Assembly (NCBI RefSeq): GCF_030936135.1
Contig: NC_082604.1
Span: 8,625,001 to 8,689,000 of the forward strand
Direction of reading: 5' to 3'
DNA length: 64,000 nucleotides
Source: Gavia stellata
Taxonomy: Eukaryota; Chordata; Aves; Gaviiformes; Gaviidae
The notes under the pieces are model-generated. The model had not been told where the DNA came from and ran no database searches. It worked only from the letters and a program-made list of their open reading frames with translations. Position 1 is the stretch's first letter. Each line of letters begins with the position of its first letter. The position numbers were made by a program, and so were the translations under genes. This document shows, piece after piece, positions 26,374 through 37,962 of this stretch.

Positions 26374-27234
26374 CTGTGCCAAATTAAAGGAAATTTGGTT
26401 TTTTTAAATAGTCTTTAAACATGTACCTAATATTAGCAGCAGTTCAGTGGAACTCAGATATGTATTAAATGTAAGAATGCTTTCCTCATTCAGAACTTGC
26501 ACTTGGCTGTGGGCTAGAGGCATTCTTTGCTATCTGACTTTTGAAAAGGGCTAATTCTCCTCCTCTTAGTCATGCTGATGTAAACCTGAAATAACCCCTC
26601 TAAGGTCACTGGGGAGATGGCAGAGTCCTCTTTGTGTATCTGAAATCAGCCTACAAAATAAGCACAAACAATATAGGCTACTTTAAAAGCTCTAAGAGTC
26701 TACTAAGACTGCCACTGCATACTGAAAAAAAAATGCTGTTTCAATTACAAATTCAATTTTAGAACATCATTTTTTGAGAAAAAAAATGAAGGCTAAATTT
26801 CAGTGGCTAATACTATTTTCAAGCTTCTGGAGAGGAATATCAAACTATTGGAAGCGGGGAAGGGTAATGAAAGTCTCAAAATAGAAAACTCTTTTCACTT
26901 GAAGGCTGTCAGGAAAATAGCCCCCTGGTTTCCTGCAGCTGTGAAAGCAGCGAGAGCTCACTTTAATGACTGTGAGAGAGAGGCAACTTGCTCTATTTTC
27001 TCCACACTTGGGCTATAGCTCATAATGCGTATAAATGTTTGGCGCTGGGATACAGACCCGAACCCCAGTCCTCCCATAGCACAGTAGTGGAGAGGAGGTT
27101 CCAAATCAGGAGATGTTTGTAGACCTTTGAACAAGTGACAGGCTGACAGTATTCATACTCTGCCTATCTGTCTGGTAGGTAAAGTCCATGGCATGTATTC
27201 CTTACCATGCTAAGCATAAATAAGTAGTGTGATG
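26374..27234. other. Non-coding stretch, no gene recognised
   Basis: AT-rich DNA. An open frame at 26,803-27,018 begins at GTG rather than ATG and has no recognised domain. It is treated as chance. Confidence 0.5.
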
Positions 27235-27290
27235 GATCCCTAAGGCCTTGATCCCTAGGTGGGACCTGTGATCCCTCAGGTATGATCCCT
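27235..27290 (+). repeat. Cluster of four GATCCCT motifs
   Basis: GATCCCT occurs at 27,235, 27,250, 27,270 and 27,284, each with related flanks (AAGG, AGGT, CAGG, AA), giving a degenerate 14-20 bp period. A TATA-like CATATTTAAG follows at about 27,295. The block could be the U3 part of an old LTR or a decayed minisatellite; neither was confirmed. Confidence 0.6.
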
Positions 27291-28368
27291 AATTCATATT
27301 TAAGGGGGCCTGCAGCTTTTTCTGGGTAGCAATAGTAAAATTCTTCATGTCTCTCCTATATCTGAAAATGAAGCTCGTAAGACTGCTGCAGCTGGGTCAC
27401 TCTTCGTTTGGGATCATGGGATTAATCAGTTTCTTACTGACAGCTCCATTCATGTGAATATATTTGTTTTCAGACACGTACTTGAGCTAATAAGCATTTG
27501 GGCTATTGCTTGGTTGATTCTTTTCATTATGGGCAATATGATGCTCATGCATACAATTTGTGTTATTTAGCTATTCTCTGCAATGACTATTATCAAATGG
27601 TCTTTTTTCATCATCACACAGTGCATAACTCATTTGTCCCTCTCACATTCCTGACTCAATACCCTCCCATTTTTTCTTGATCTTGTCCTGCCCTTGAAAC
27701 ATGCTAGTTAGCTGTATGCAAAAACTAATAAGACAAAGAAGTCACAGATTTTCTGAAAAAAAACCCCAACCCATGAGTTCTCAGGGTGACAATGACAAAT
27801 GATTTATACTGGCAGGCACTCTTCGTGAACACTGAATGCTGACACAGTCTGTATTCATGCTAGATAGGGGTGACCTCTAGGGCCACCATTTGGCCTGTTA
27901 TTTGTTCACCTAACCTAAAAAAATTATGCTGTCTTTAACATACCAAAAATAAAGTATTACATTTCCCCTTATGACATATGCAATAAAGGGTAATCTCCAA
28001 GTAGCCTTTTTAGCATCGATCATTTTACAGACCACTTCAAAAGTTACAGGTTTTTTTTCAAGCAATCATCAGACCCACTGAAGTAGATTTTGTTGCCATC
28101 CCATTGCATGTACTGGATCTTCCACTGTGGGAAGACATCGTTCTCCTGACCTACTACCACATTTCAACTTAATGTCCTGGCCCTTTGCCTCTTTTGTTTG
28201 TGTTTGCCACACATACCTGAACCAATAGTGGAAATCTCCCAAGAGCCGATTGTTGAGAGTCAGTGAGGCTATTTGTAGAATATCAAAAGAAGTGATTAAT
28301 ACACAGCACAGGTGGGCATGGCTGTAAACAAGAAGCATTGCCAGAGGTTCATATGGGAAGGAAATATC
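27291..28368. other. Non-coding stretch, no gene recognised
   Basis: AT-rich DNA between the GATCCCT cluster and the GC-rich LTR-like block. Only short open frames without recognisable domains are present. Confidence 0.5.
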
Positions 28369-28905
28369 TGTTATGGCCCTGAGGGTGCTAATGGGCCTTA
28401 ATGGTCCTAACCAGCCTCACCTGGTGCCTCCATCCAAACCTCTGCCTGTGGGCACAGAAGCCCATTTAAGCTCAGTCCAGGACCTTCAGTCCTAGTGTGA
28501 ACTATGCTGTTGGGATGCTGGTCTCTAGTTCAGCTACAGTTCTGCCTTGCCATGGACCACATTGATCTGGACCTTGGCTTGACTTTGGGCACGTCTTGTC
28601 ACTGTGGACCTGCCTGTCATTCACTTGGTCTGTGGATTTACTTGTGGCTTGAGCTGGGACCTGCTTCTTCACCATTAACACACCTGAGGATCTGGGCTGT
28701 TGGTTGAACCTGGCCCCCACCTCTGAGTCTGCCCTGCTCCCCTTGCTTGGGTACTGTGGGGTTGGCCCTGGGTGGCAAAGCCCCTGCCCGCTGCCTGTGT
28801 TACTGGTCCCTGTCCCATGGGGAGCAGCTGCCCCTTTCACTCCCCCAGTATGCAGTTCTGGTTTAGAAGCAGTGTGAATGGGGTGCACATCAAATGAAGT
28901 CATCA
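28369..28905 (+). mobile_element. Candidate solo LTR (ERV-like)
   Basis: A GC-rich block of about 537 bp with sharp edges inside AT-rich DNA. It starts TGTTATGGCCC and ends ATCA, matching the TG...CA ends of retroviral LTRs. The 5-bp flanks are ATATC on the left and GTATC on the right, a possible target-site duplication with one mismatch. A TATA-like CATTTAAGC lies about 100 bp in. No adjoining gag, pol or primer-binding site was seen, so if it is an LTR it is a solo copy. The family was not recognised, and orientation is inferred only from the TATA-like box. Confidence 0.4.
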
Positions 28906-31900
28906 GTATCAAAGGGACTTGACTCTAGAATTTCAAAAGCCTGAGATAAGTAGGTCTTTTTCTGTTATCATTTTTATGGTTTTAAATCAGCAGTAACTAG
29001 TGAAGGCAGTGGAACTATCCCCCTCTGTAAGTATTGCTACTAAATCGTATTTTCAGAGGAAAGGAGAGCCTTAAAAAAGGTGTATGGAGACAACTTTGAG
29101 AAATAGTTCTAGAGTTCAGGAAAGTAAGGACACCTGACCTATGAGGCTGTCATAATGTATTATTAATTAACCTGAATGGCAAGAAACTGTAAACGCACTT
29201 CCAAATCATGATTCTTGGACCTGCCAATTCTGCTTCATGTTCTAGCAAAAATAAAGATCTGTCTAGGACCTTACTAGCCAGGATTGGACCTTATATGCTT
29301 TTTCTTCTTCTGCTAGGAAAAATGGTGTTAGAAATGGGCTTAGGAATTCACATCTGGGACAGTGATAGTTTTGATAGTTTCTCGGCTGTTCTGAGTTGCC
29401 TAAGCAGTGCAGAACACTCTGACCCATCACCTCAGTGTTTAAGTAAGCTTATTGGGCTCTAGAACTTCTTTCCTAAAAGTCCATGCATCTGATTGTGTGC
29501 ATATTTATTTTCAGCTGCTATTTGTTTCCCACTTTCTGTTCTATTTCAATTATATTGTCAAAACCTAATTCTGATGAAGCTCTAGCTTTGATCCCTGAGG
29601 CTTCAGCTGTCCAGCATCTGGAAACTGTAAGTGGAAAAGTAAAGTATTCTAGTCCCTTAAAAAAGGCAAGGGAAGGATTAGGACTTAACTAGCTAAAAAG
29701 TCCATAGGTATAGAGTGGAATGGGGATTTTTTTTTTTTTCCTCCCCAGAATGTACTAACAGAAGACCTGTAAGAATAGGAGAAGCGTAAATGACCTGAAA
29801 GGAATCAGGCAGTGCTACAATTGCAGTTTCCTTATCTAGATCTTCTCAGAATACTGCCTCTTACCTGCTCATCACTGGTGTTCACAGTGGGCTCATCCAG
29901 GCTGAATCAAATATTAAAATATGGCTTTTTCTCTTCCTTGACTGAAAGCAAGTTCTGCTAAGGTTGGAGCTACTCTTAAGGTTACTGGATTTGTTCATTT
30001 GACAAACCTTAAAGTAGTGAGGAGGAAATGAATACTTGAAATACCCTGTGTGGGTGTAGAAATAGAGAAGCCCGGCTTAGCCACACTGACAGCTTTTCCT
30101 CTGTCATGCTGAGAAAACACTATACAACTCATTCACTCCCTACTTTCTACCCACTTTTGTATTTACTCCTACAACACTGGGGAAGTGCCTCCTGTATGTT
30201 AATGCAGAAGAATTGACCCCTAAAAATGAGGTGTATTCCTGCCATGAATACTGAATACAGTTAAAAATAAATTATATTGAAGTGTCTGGCTTTATATCTG
30301 CTTAGTATGTTACTATTCCTGCCTTGAAGCAATTGTATGTGTTCATACTGGAAGCTCATCTGATTCAGCAGTAGGTGCATGTATGTGTGTAGAAGCAGCC
30401 TTCCACTGATTCACAATGTATCAGTCAGTGTTAATTTTAAGCAGTAAGGATTAAAAGTTTGGGAAAGTGGGTCTTGCAAGACTATTTATCTTTACTTAAA
30501 CTAGGACATGGCTCCAGACTGTACATAGCTTGCGTTCCCAGCCAATGGATTTGTTCACAGAAATAGGAAGCTAAGATACTCAGATACCGAAACTATTTGG
30601 TGTTACTCATATTTCAAGTAGCAATGGCTTAATATTTTATTTGAATGTTGTTTCTGCTACACCCACCCATGTTATCTGTATTCATGTATACATTCTTTCC
30701 TAATGGAACATCAGGTCAGTATGCCAAATGCAGCTGTACCTGCTGGCTTTAATGCAAACCAGTGTTACTGACTACAGGCTAAGGAGACTGGCGTGTCCTG
30801 TTCCATCTGAATTGTTTGCCTCCCTGGTGACAAAGGGCACAGTATGAATAATATTTGTATGTCAACATGAGCTTCTGTGTGTGTCTTCATTAAGTATTCC
30901 AAGGCATTTCTCATCTTCAGATTTTGGACAGCAGTGTGGGATGTACATTTTCTATATGGGTGCCCTTGGTATTGGTTTTAATAGAAGGACAATGACTAAG
31001 GAGGAACAGCCATCCCTTTTCATGTCTGGCTGGGGTCCCTCATGAGCAGGTTTGAAGCATATCAGAGAATGGGGTAATAAGGAAGGTGGCACTGATAATG
31101 TCAGTGCCAAGGGCTTTTTTTCTAGGTAGATTTCCCTAATTAGACTTTTAAAGTTGGCAGTTTCCCTAAGAACTAAATGCAACAGGGAAATAACATAATG
31201 TGCTTAAAATTCACCTAGCTTCATGGACAACTCTTTAATTCTGCCCACCAGAGGGGTCAGAAATCTTCCCCGGCAAGGTACCTGGGCATTCCTGAGGCAT
31301 CAGGAAGCATTCAGATACTCTAAAGACAGTTTTGCTGGCATCTAACCATCTGGTCCCAACTCACCCAGCAACAGAAGGGCTAAAAGCTGTCACCCTGAAT
31401 AACTTCACTGCCTACCAGTTTTGCAAGACGAGTCTGAATTTAACTAAAATCACAGCTTGCAGCAAGAATACTTATGAACTAGGAAACCCTCCTGTGAGTG
31501 TATAAGGGCAATTTTTTTTATATATATATATATATTTCTACACCCCTTCCCCTTCCTGTTATCTCTGTAAGCAGCAAAGCAATGCGGCCACCCTGGTTGC
31601 CTAGGAAGCAGATTGCTGCTCCTAAGGGATCTATTTAAAATTCCAACCCAGATTCTACTCAGGTTTGTGAGACCCTGGGAATGGAGCTCTTGAAGTAGTG
31701 GGTACTTTCCATTTTTTTCCCTCTCCTCAGCTCCTCTGGACTGAGAGAAGGCAGCTGTGCTGCTTTGCTAGACAGAGCAGCTGGACTTGGTTACCCCTAG
31801 AACCAATTAAGTGCTGTAAGAATGGCTTGCCTTATTCTGGGGAGACAGAAGGAGCTGTTTGGGATCATAAATGACACTGGAGAGTAGTTGTGTATATATG

Positions 31901-34900
31901 CAGTTATTTTAAGGGCTGTTTCTGAGGTTTTTTCTAAGCTCCTGCTGCGTTTTTGGGCATTTGTACTTTCATCCGAGTTGTTTGAAATGCAAATAAAAGC
32001 AATGATACATATTCAGACAATCTGAGACCTGTGTTTTGGAGAACTATGCTAAACCCTTTGTGGAGTTTCTTTTTGGAAGCTAGTCCTAGTGGAAAATTAC
32101 CAAATGGAGCTTTAAATAGATGAAATAAGCTAGCCAAATAGTGCACCTATTAGAGTGGCAAAGGTGGGTGCTCTCTCCAAGTCTGTTTCCATCTCATAGC
32201 CCTACACTGCTGACTACTATTTGGAGAGGCAAAGCAGAGTGATTTAAGAGCAAAGTTCCTTAACATTTAATTTTGGTTTAAGGCTGTTGTTCAAGAAGTT
32301 GTCTGTCACATCTCATTATGTGTGCTATTCAAACTTAGATAGGTGTTCAGAATAACACCTGGATAAAAATCTATGAATAGAATAACTGATTATCAATACT
32401 CATTACAAGAGATCTTAGATAGTAACAAAAGCTAGAGTTTGAGTCACTTGTTTATGCTCTCAAATGAGTGTAGGATCTTATTTAAAACTGCTTTGAAGTG
32501 TGAATTACGAATAGGAGCTCTTTGATCAGAACTGATGCATGATGTGTCATAAAGCATTATGCAAAAAAAAGAAGTCACTTAAGCTTCCTTTCCAGTGGCA
32601 CTGCATGAAATGAGAGCTATGGTTCTCATACTGTGTCTTATGCTAGCATGTCCATACTGAAGAAATTTGGCTACAAAGACTACTGCTGAACCTCTGCAAA
32701 GTGGAAACAGGTGTTTGGTTTTCTGATGGGGAGAAATCAGCAATGCATGATATGGGTATTTTCTGAGCATACTTATAAAGTCTATTTATACTGTACACAT
32801 TCCTCTGTGAGAGTGCTCCCACACAGACTTCCTCTTTCAAAAACTTCAGCCCCAAATTCAGTTTGTGGTTTCTGCTGCTTGCAGTAATTTCTCCATAAAG
32901 AAGTGACAACAAGCTTTTTTCTTCAAAATATGACACCCTGTTTTACACATTTAGAAAAAGTGCAATTGGAATGTGATGTGCAATATTGCTGTTTGGTGAT
33001 ACCTAACCCATGAATACTAAAACTACCTTTGTAGGTAGCTGACCGAATTGTTGTTGAATGTCTTGATTAACTGGTCTTTGTTACGCCGACATGCACTGGC
33101 AATCCTCTTGTGACCACGTAGGGTCCTGCTGGGATAAAATGTGGACCCGCTGGGATGAGATGCCTGTGTTTTAATCCCATGGTTGGTACGCATCCAGCTG
33201 CATGACAGTGGGGCTTGGAAAAAGGAGGAGGAGGAAGTAATGGGCCAAACTAACCAACCATTCAAGTTGCATTTGTTCAGAGGTCCAAATTTATTTTTGA
33301 AAATCCTGCAACTAAATCAGATGATTTTCCAAATGAAGGAGTATTATATACCTGGTTATAATCCAGGACATAGCCATGTGCAAGCAGCAGTCTGCTGTTC
33401 ACTCCAAAAAATAAACAGGGTTTTTTATGGTGCTATCCAGAAGAAAGGGGAATATTGGCAAGTACAGCCAGATAAGCCATTTTCTGCTGTGTCTGTTTAA
33501 TACCACCTAGAAACAACGTAGAATTTGTAATTGTTATTTGGGGTTTAATCAACCAGTGAAAGAGTAGAGAAAAAATAATGAAATATGTGGTAATATTCCT
33601 AGTATGTACTTTAATTGCTGATTGCTTGATTACTGCTGAAACTGATGAGGCTGAGTGTGATGGTATTATCAGGAAGTTAAGCCTGAGAGCAAGAGATGAA
33701 AACGTAACATTTAACATGAGCACGATACACTGCAAAATAGCATGTTTGAGGGTTGAACTGAGTGACTCCCTGCAGAGATAATTTAAAAGCTGTAAAGCCA
33801 TATATGTAGAAATGCTGATGAATAAGATAATAGGCAGCCTCTGAAGAAAACAGAAGCTGCTGTAATGCAATAGAAGAGTTACAGACATTTGGGCAAGTGG
33901 CTGTGGCACCATATCCAGACCAGTGGTTATGACATTATTAAAAGATTGCAAAAGATACAATGAGACTTGGAGTGAGGTAATTTAATGGGTAACAATATTG
34001 GCATCCCAGGAGCTTGTAAGCATATAATGTTGAAAGAGACAGAAGTCATCAAGGCACTCAGAGCTATAAAACCAGGGCTAACTTCATCAGACATTGGATA
34101 GATATGCCATGTGACACTTGGAATGACACAGGAACATGCACAAAGTAACTGAGAGGTGACATCAGACTTCAGGTATGTGGTGGCAAAAAGCAGGCATAAA
34201 TAACTGTTTTCAAAGGGGTTTCCTTCCAGAACTGCCAGCAGTTTCTTTAAATACTTAAAAGCAGTAGGACTGAGACACAAAGCATCTCAGTCAGTAATTA
34301 GCAAACTGAAAACAGTGCTTGCTAAGAACGGAGTATTGTCAGAAGCGACCTTTTGCTAGATAGAGAGTAAGGACTCTCTAAAGCATTCAGGCGTATAGCT
34401 GAGAAATCCAGCCAAAGTCAAACAATGGAACTGAAACAATGAATCAGACCGCTGAAACTCTTGTGTTCTTAAAAGAAGAAAAAAACCACCACAAATGTAT
34501 AGGGCCTGAAACTGTTAAATTGAAGAAGTAACCCTAGAACTCAAATATTACTTCATATAAAATACTCTCACAGTTCAAACGTACAATAGCTTAGAAGTGC
34601 CCCAAACCCTCCTTTATGAGCAAAACTGACTGCAAACTTGTGTGTAGAGCAGTGACTTGCCTCTCGCTCTTCCCACTCACTTGTGCTTATGTACTACACT
34701 CCATTGCTGTCATGGCTTTTAGGAGCAGTAGCTGGGATCTAGCTGGTATTTTGGGTAAAGTCTTTGGGCTTACTTCCCGATTCTCATTTCTTGCAAAAGT
34801 ATTAGCTGTTGGACTAAACAGAAAAATTAATTATTTTATACTGTGAAATGTAACTGATTGTGTTCTATGTATGTTAGAATTTCTGCTAGACAGTCCTGAA

Positions 34901-37389
34901 CCAACCCATACCTTCTCCCAAGAATCTTCTGACAAACAGAAGGATGTGTAGCTGCTCTGATGCTGTGACTAGGAATTAAGGAGAGGGAGGGAAAAAAAAA
35001 ACGCAAACCCAACAGTTGGAATATATGTAATTCTCAAAACCAACCCAACCAACCCAAAAAACCCACAAAAAACCAGGCAGGATTAGGACAAGGAGCTCAG
35101 AAATCTAAGTAAACTATAAAATTGGAACTGTCCTCCCTGGGTGATGGGGCTGCGTTTCACCATGACCTATCCTCTGTAACTCAGGTTGTCGGTTTACCTC
35201 TTGGGATTGAGGTCAGGCAGACAGTGTTTTGACTCCATGTAATCGTGGATTGTCTCATAGCAGCTGGTGGATGTTAGTGAGTGATCTCACAGTTTTAGCA
35301 TCCATACATGCTCACATCTACTGTTTGGTTAACGCAACAAAATTTTTGTTAGTTCATAGCTAATTCAGTCTCCTGTAAGGACATCCTTACAGTACTTGGT
35401 GGGAGAGCAAATTCTGGTGATACAAAGTAGTGTTTGCACTATGAGAAGTTCATTGGATTCATAATGGTGTGTATAGGAGAAAGCAGATTCATTTGACAAG
35501 AATATCAAGTGAGGTGATACGGTGGGACTGCGCATAACTCCAAGTCTGCTCCAAAGACAGCAGCTGCAGTTGTTCTGCCCTGCAAGTATTTGGTTTGTGT
35601 CTTCTAAGTTCATCTTTAAAATCCAAGTGTATGGGGTGTCTGCAGAGAAATTTTCAGCCTATTAACAACTCCTGAGTACACAGTCTTTTGTATTATAGAT
35701 ATCATAATGACTTTATCTCTAACAAAGTTGATTTCTTTTGTGTGTATAGACAACCTTATTTTATTCTCCAAAGAAAAAACATTCTGTGAAGAAAATTAAA
35801 TCCTTTTCTTACATGGAGAACAGACTGTCATTTCCTGAATCCCAAATCCTTTGTGAATTGCATTGTTCTGGATGGAGGTGGGAATGTAACCGCCCTGGCA
35901 AGCATTTGCTATCATGGTAAATCATTGTTTCCATATGGAGATGACTTTTCTGTGAAGTATGTATTCTGCTTTCTGGGTAGGGAAAGGCCAGATTTCCTTG
36001 TGCTGATGTTGGGCACTATGCAATCCTAACATGCCCTAAAGTGATCTAGTGAACGGCAGTCAGAAGTCTCACCGTTCCACATCTAGGGTCCCATAATTTG
36101 TCTCCTGCTCTTCCGCAAAGCATTCTTTTTAAGATGGTCGGCACTGGTTTTCTAAAAAATAAGAAAATCGTTATGATGGATTAGCTCTAATCTGATGCGA
36201 TGGTAGTAGCAGGGAAGAGCAGCGTCTGTGTATTTGATGTGTAGCTGTCAGCTGGCAGGCCAACCCCCATGCTGCTGAGCATCTCTGGGTACAGCTTTTA
36301 AAAAGGAGCAGCTGGTAAAGGCTCCAGTCTTCTGATCTGCAGCTGGACGACCACTTGCCACATCACTGTGTAGTCTGTTGGTTAAAACTAGATTAATTCC
36401 TACTTCTTACTCCAAAAGAAAAGAAGATGGAGAACCTCAGCACATTTCTAGGTGAAATCATACCAGTCAGGCAAAAGTACTAGTCTAGCTAGAAAAACAT
36501 GCCCAATCTTTTTTTGCTGGGTATGTTGACTCTGTGGATGTGCAGTATCAAAGAGAGCAAATTTGGCTCTGTGCTGCTATTTATGGGGCAGTGACCACCA
36601 GTCACTGTGACCCAAGAGTAGTGGCTACACAGATAAGTAGCTTGGCTGGCAGAGCAGCGTGACAATGCGGTTGGAAGCTGGCTGAAGCATCCAGGCTTGC
36701 AAGTGGAAACACAGGAGTATGTGAAGCACACATGCTCTTTGAGGTGACTCCTGACTGCAACAAAAAACCCCTACAGCTATTTGCCATAAAGAGTGGTGCC
36801 AAATGCGTAGTGTCAGTGCGTCGACTTTGATCACCCACTATTTGCATAGGTTTGGCATAGACATGTCAAAGTAGGTGTGTAAAGGGTACTACGGCATTCC
36901 CCAACTCTGCAGAATTCATTTTAGAGTCTCTTTTAGGGATACATGAAAAATTGGTGTATTTGGAAGACAATCAGCTTGTAGGATTAAACAAGCGCTCCCG
37001 TTGGTAGAGCGGAATCGGCTCCTGTGAGGGGAAAGGCTGATTAGCTGGGAGCTTCTTTGTTGGCAACAAATCCTGGCGGATACTTTGCAAGTTATGACAT
37101 GACTTCACTTGCATTAGCTATACAAGCCAACGTGTTTGTTTAATCTTTTTATTGAAATTCGTGGAATTCTCCTTTGACAAGGACTTGAAATGGGCATTCC
37201 TTACAAAGGGCCATGACAACTTCCAGCTGTACCTCCCGGTTAAGTTAAGCATGACAAGAATTTGCGAGCGGAGTCGCTAGCAGTACCCACGTTGCTTGGC
37301 TGCGTGAGAAGTCCGTGCAGTGTCTCCAGGGAACTGGTGGCCATCTACTCAAGCGCTGGAAGCAGCAGGAAGCAGGAAAACAGGGCTCT
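28906..37389. other. Non-coding stretch upstream of the CpG island
   Basis: AT-rich DNA without a recognised gene. It holds a TA microsatellite at 31.5 kb, an A/C-rich low-complexity patch at about 35.04-35.08 kb, and two overlapping opposite-strand open frames near 33.4-34.0 kb that do not resemble known proteins. Promoter-proximal elements of PXYLP1 may lie in the last few hundred bases. Confidence 0.5.
31519..31534. repeat. (TA)8 microsatellite
   Basis: Eight TA units directly after a T run. A simple-sequence repeat likely to vary between individuals. Confidence 0.9.
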
Positions 37390-37615
37390 GATGTGGGGGA
37401 ACTCGGGCCAGGTGCTCGCTGTCGGTCCCGGAGCCTCTCGCTGGTCTCCTGCAACTGTGGTCATGAAAGAGGAAGTCCTCCGAGGGCTGGAACCGCCCGG
37501 CCCCTTGGCGGGCGGCCCGGAGACCGCATGTGCCGCGGACAGTAACGGGCGTCCCCTCCCCGCCCCACGCCCGGCTGTGGGAACCGCGGACGGGCCGTCC
37601 CCGTCGCGCGGGGCG

Positions 37616-37650
37616 CCGTCCCGTCCCGTCCCGTCCCGCCCCGCCCCGTC
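37616..37650. repeat. Pentanucleotide array (CCGTC/CCGCC)7
   Basis: Seven consecutive 5-bp units: four CCGTC, two CCGCC, one CCGTC. It lies inside the CpG island and each unit carries a CpG. Length variation here could change promoter-proximal sequence. Confidence 0.9.
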
Positions 37651-37762
37651 CCGCGGCGGGGAAGCCGAGGGCGGGGAGCGGAGGCGACGCGGACCGAGCA
37701 GCGTCCGCCGCTGCGGCCTCGTGGCGCGGGCAGCACCGCCCCGCGGGGAGTCACGGTGGGGT

Positions 37763-37776
37763 GGGGCGGGGCGGGG
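37763..37776 (+). promoter_or_regulatory. Tandem GC boxes (SP/KLF type)
   Basis: GGGGCGGGGCGGGG contains two overlapping perfect SP1/KLF boxes about 190 bp before the predicted exon 1 donor, a usual position for a TATA-less promoter. Confidence 0.6.
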
Positions 37777-37859
37777 ACCCCCCCGCTCCGGGGCCGGCGG
37801 CGGGCGGCAGGGGGCGCCGGTGGGCGGCGCGGCCGCGCGGGGGCGGTGCTCGCGCGAGT

Positions 37860-37962
37860 CGGGGCGCTCGGCGGGCTGCCGAGCCAGAGCCGTGGCGTGG
37901 CGGCGGGCAGCGGCTCCAGCTCCGGCCCCCGGAGGAGGCGCTGAGCGGGCAGGGCAGGGCAG
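37860..37962 (+). other. PXYLP1: Predicted non-coding exon 1 of PXYLP1 (5' end uncertain)
   Basis: The sequence GGGCAGGGCAG|GTAAGG gives a strong consensus donor at 37,963. The transcription start cannot be read from the sequence, so the left limit is only a guess. An alternative donor, CCAG|GTGAGA, follows at 37,983. The exon would be 5' UTR only, because the recognised start codon is in the exon at 55,304. Confidence 0.4.

Noticed and set aside
33433..33960. 175-codon minus-strand open frame rich in hydrophobic residues
   Set aside because: No family recognised, low-complexity L/I/S composition expected from AT-rich antisense sequence, and no splice or promoter support.
36991..37035. tRNA-like D-arm (GCTCCCGTTGGTAGAGC)
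   Set aside because: No box B (GGTTCGANNCC), no anticodon arm and no matching acceptor stem follow, so neither a tRNA nor a tRNA-derived SINE is supported.
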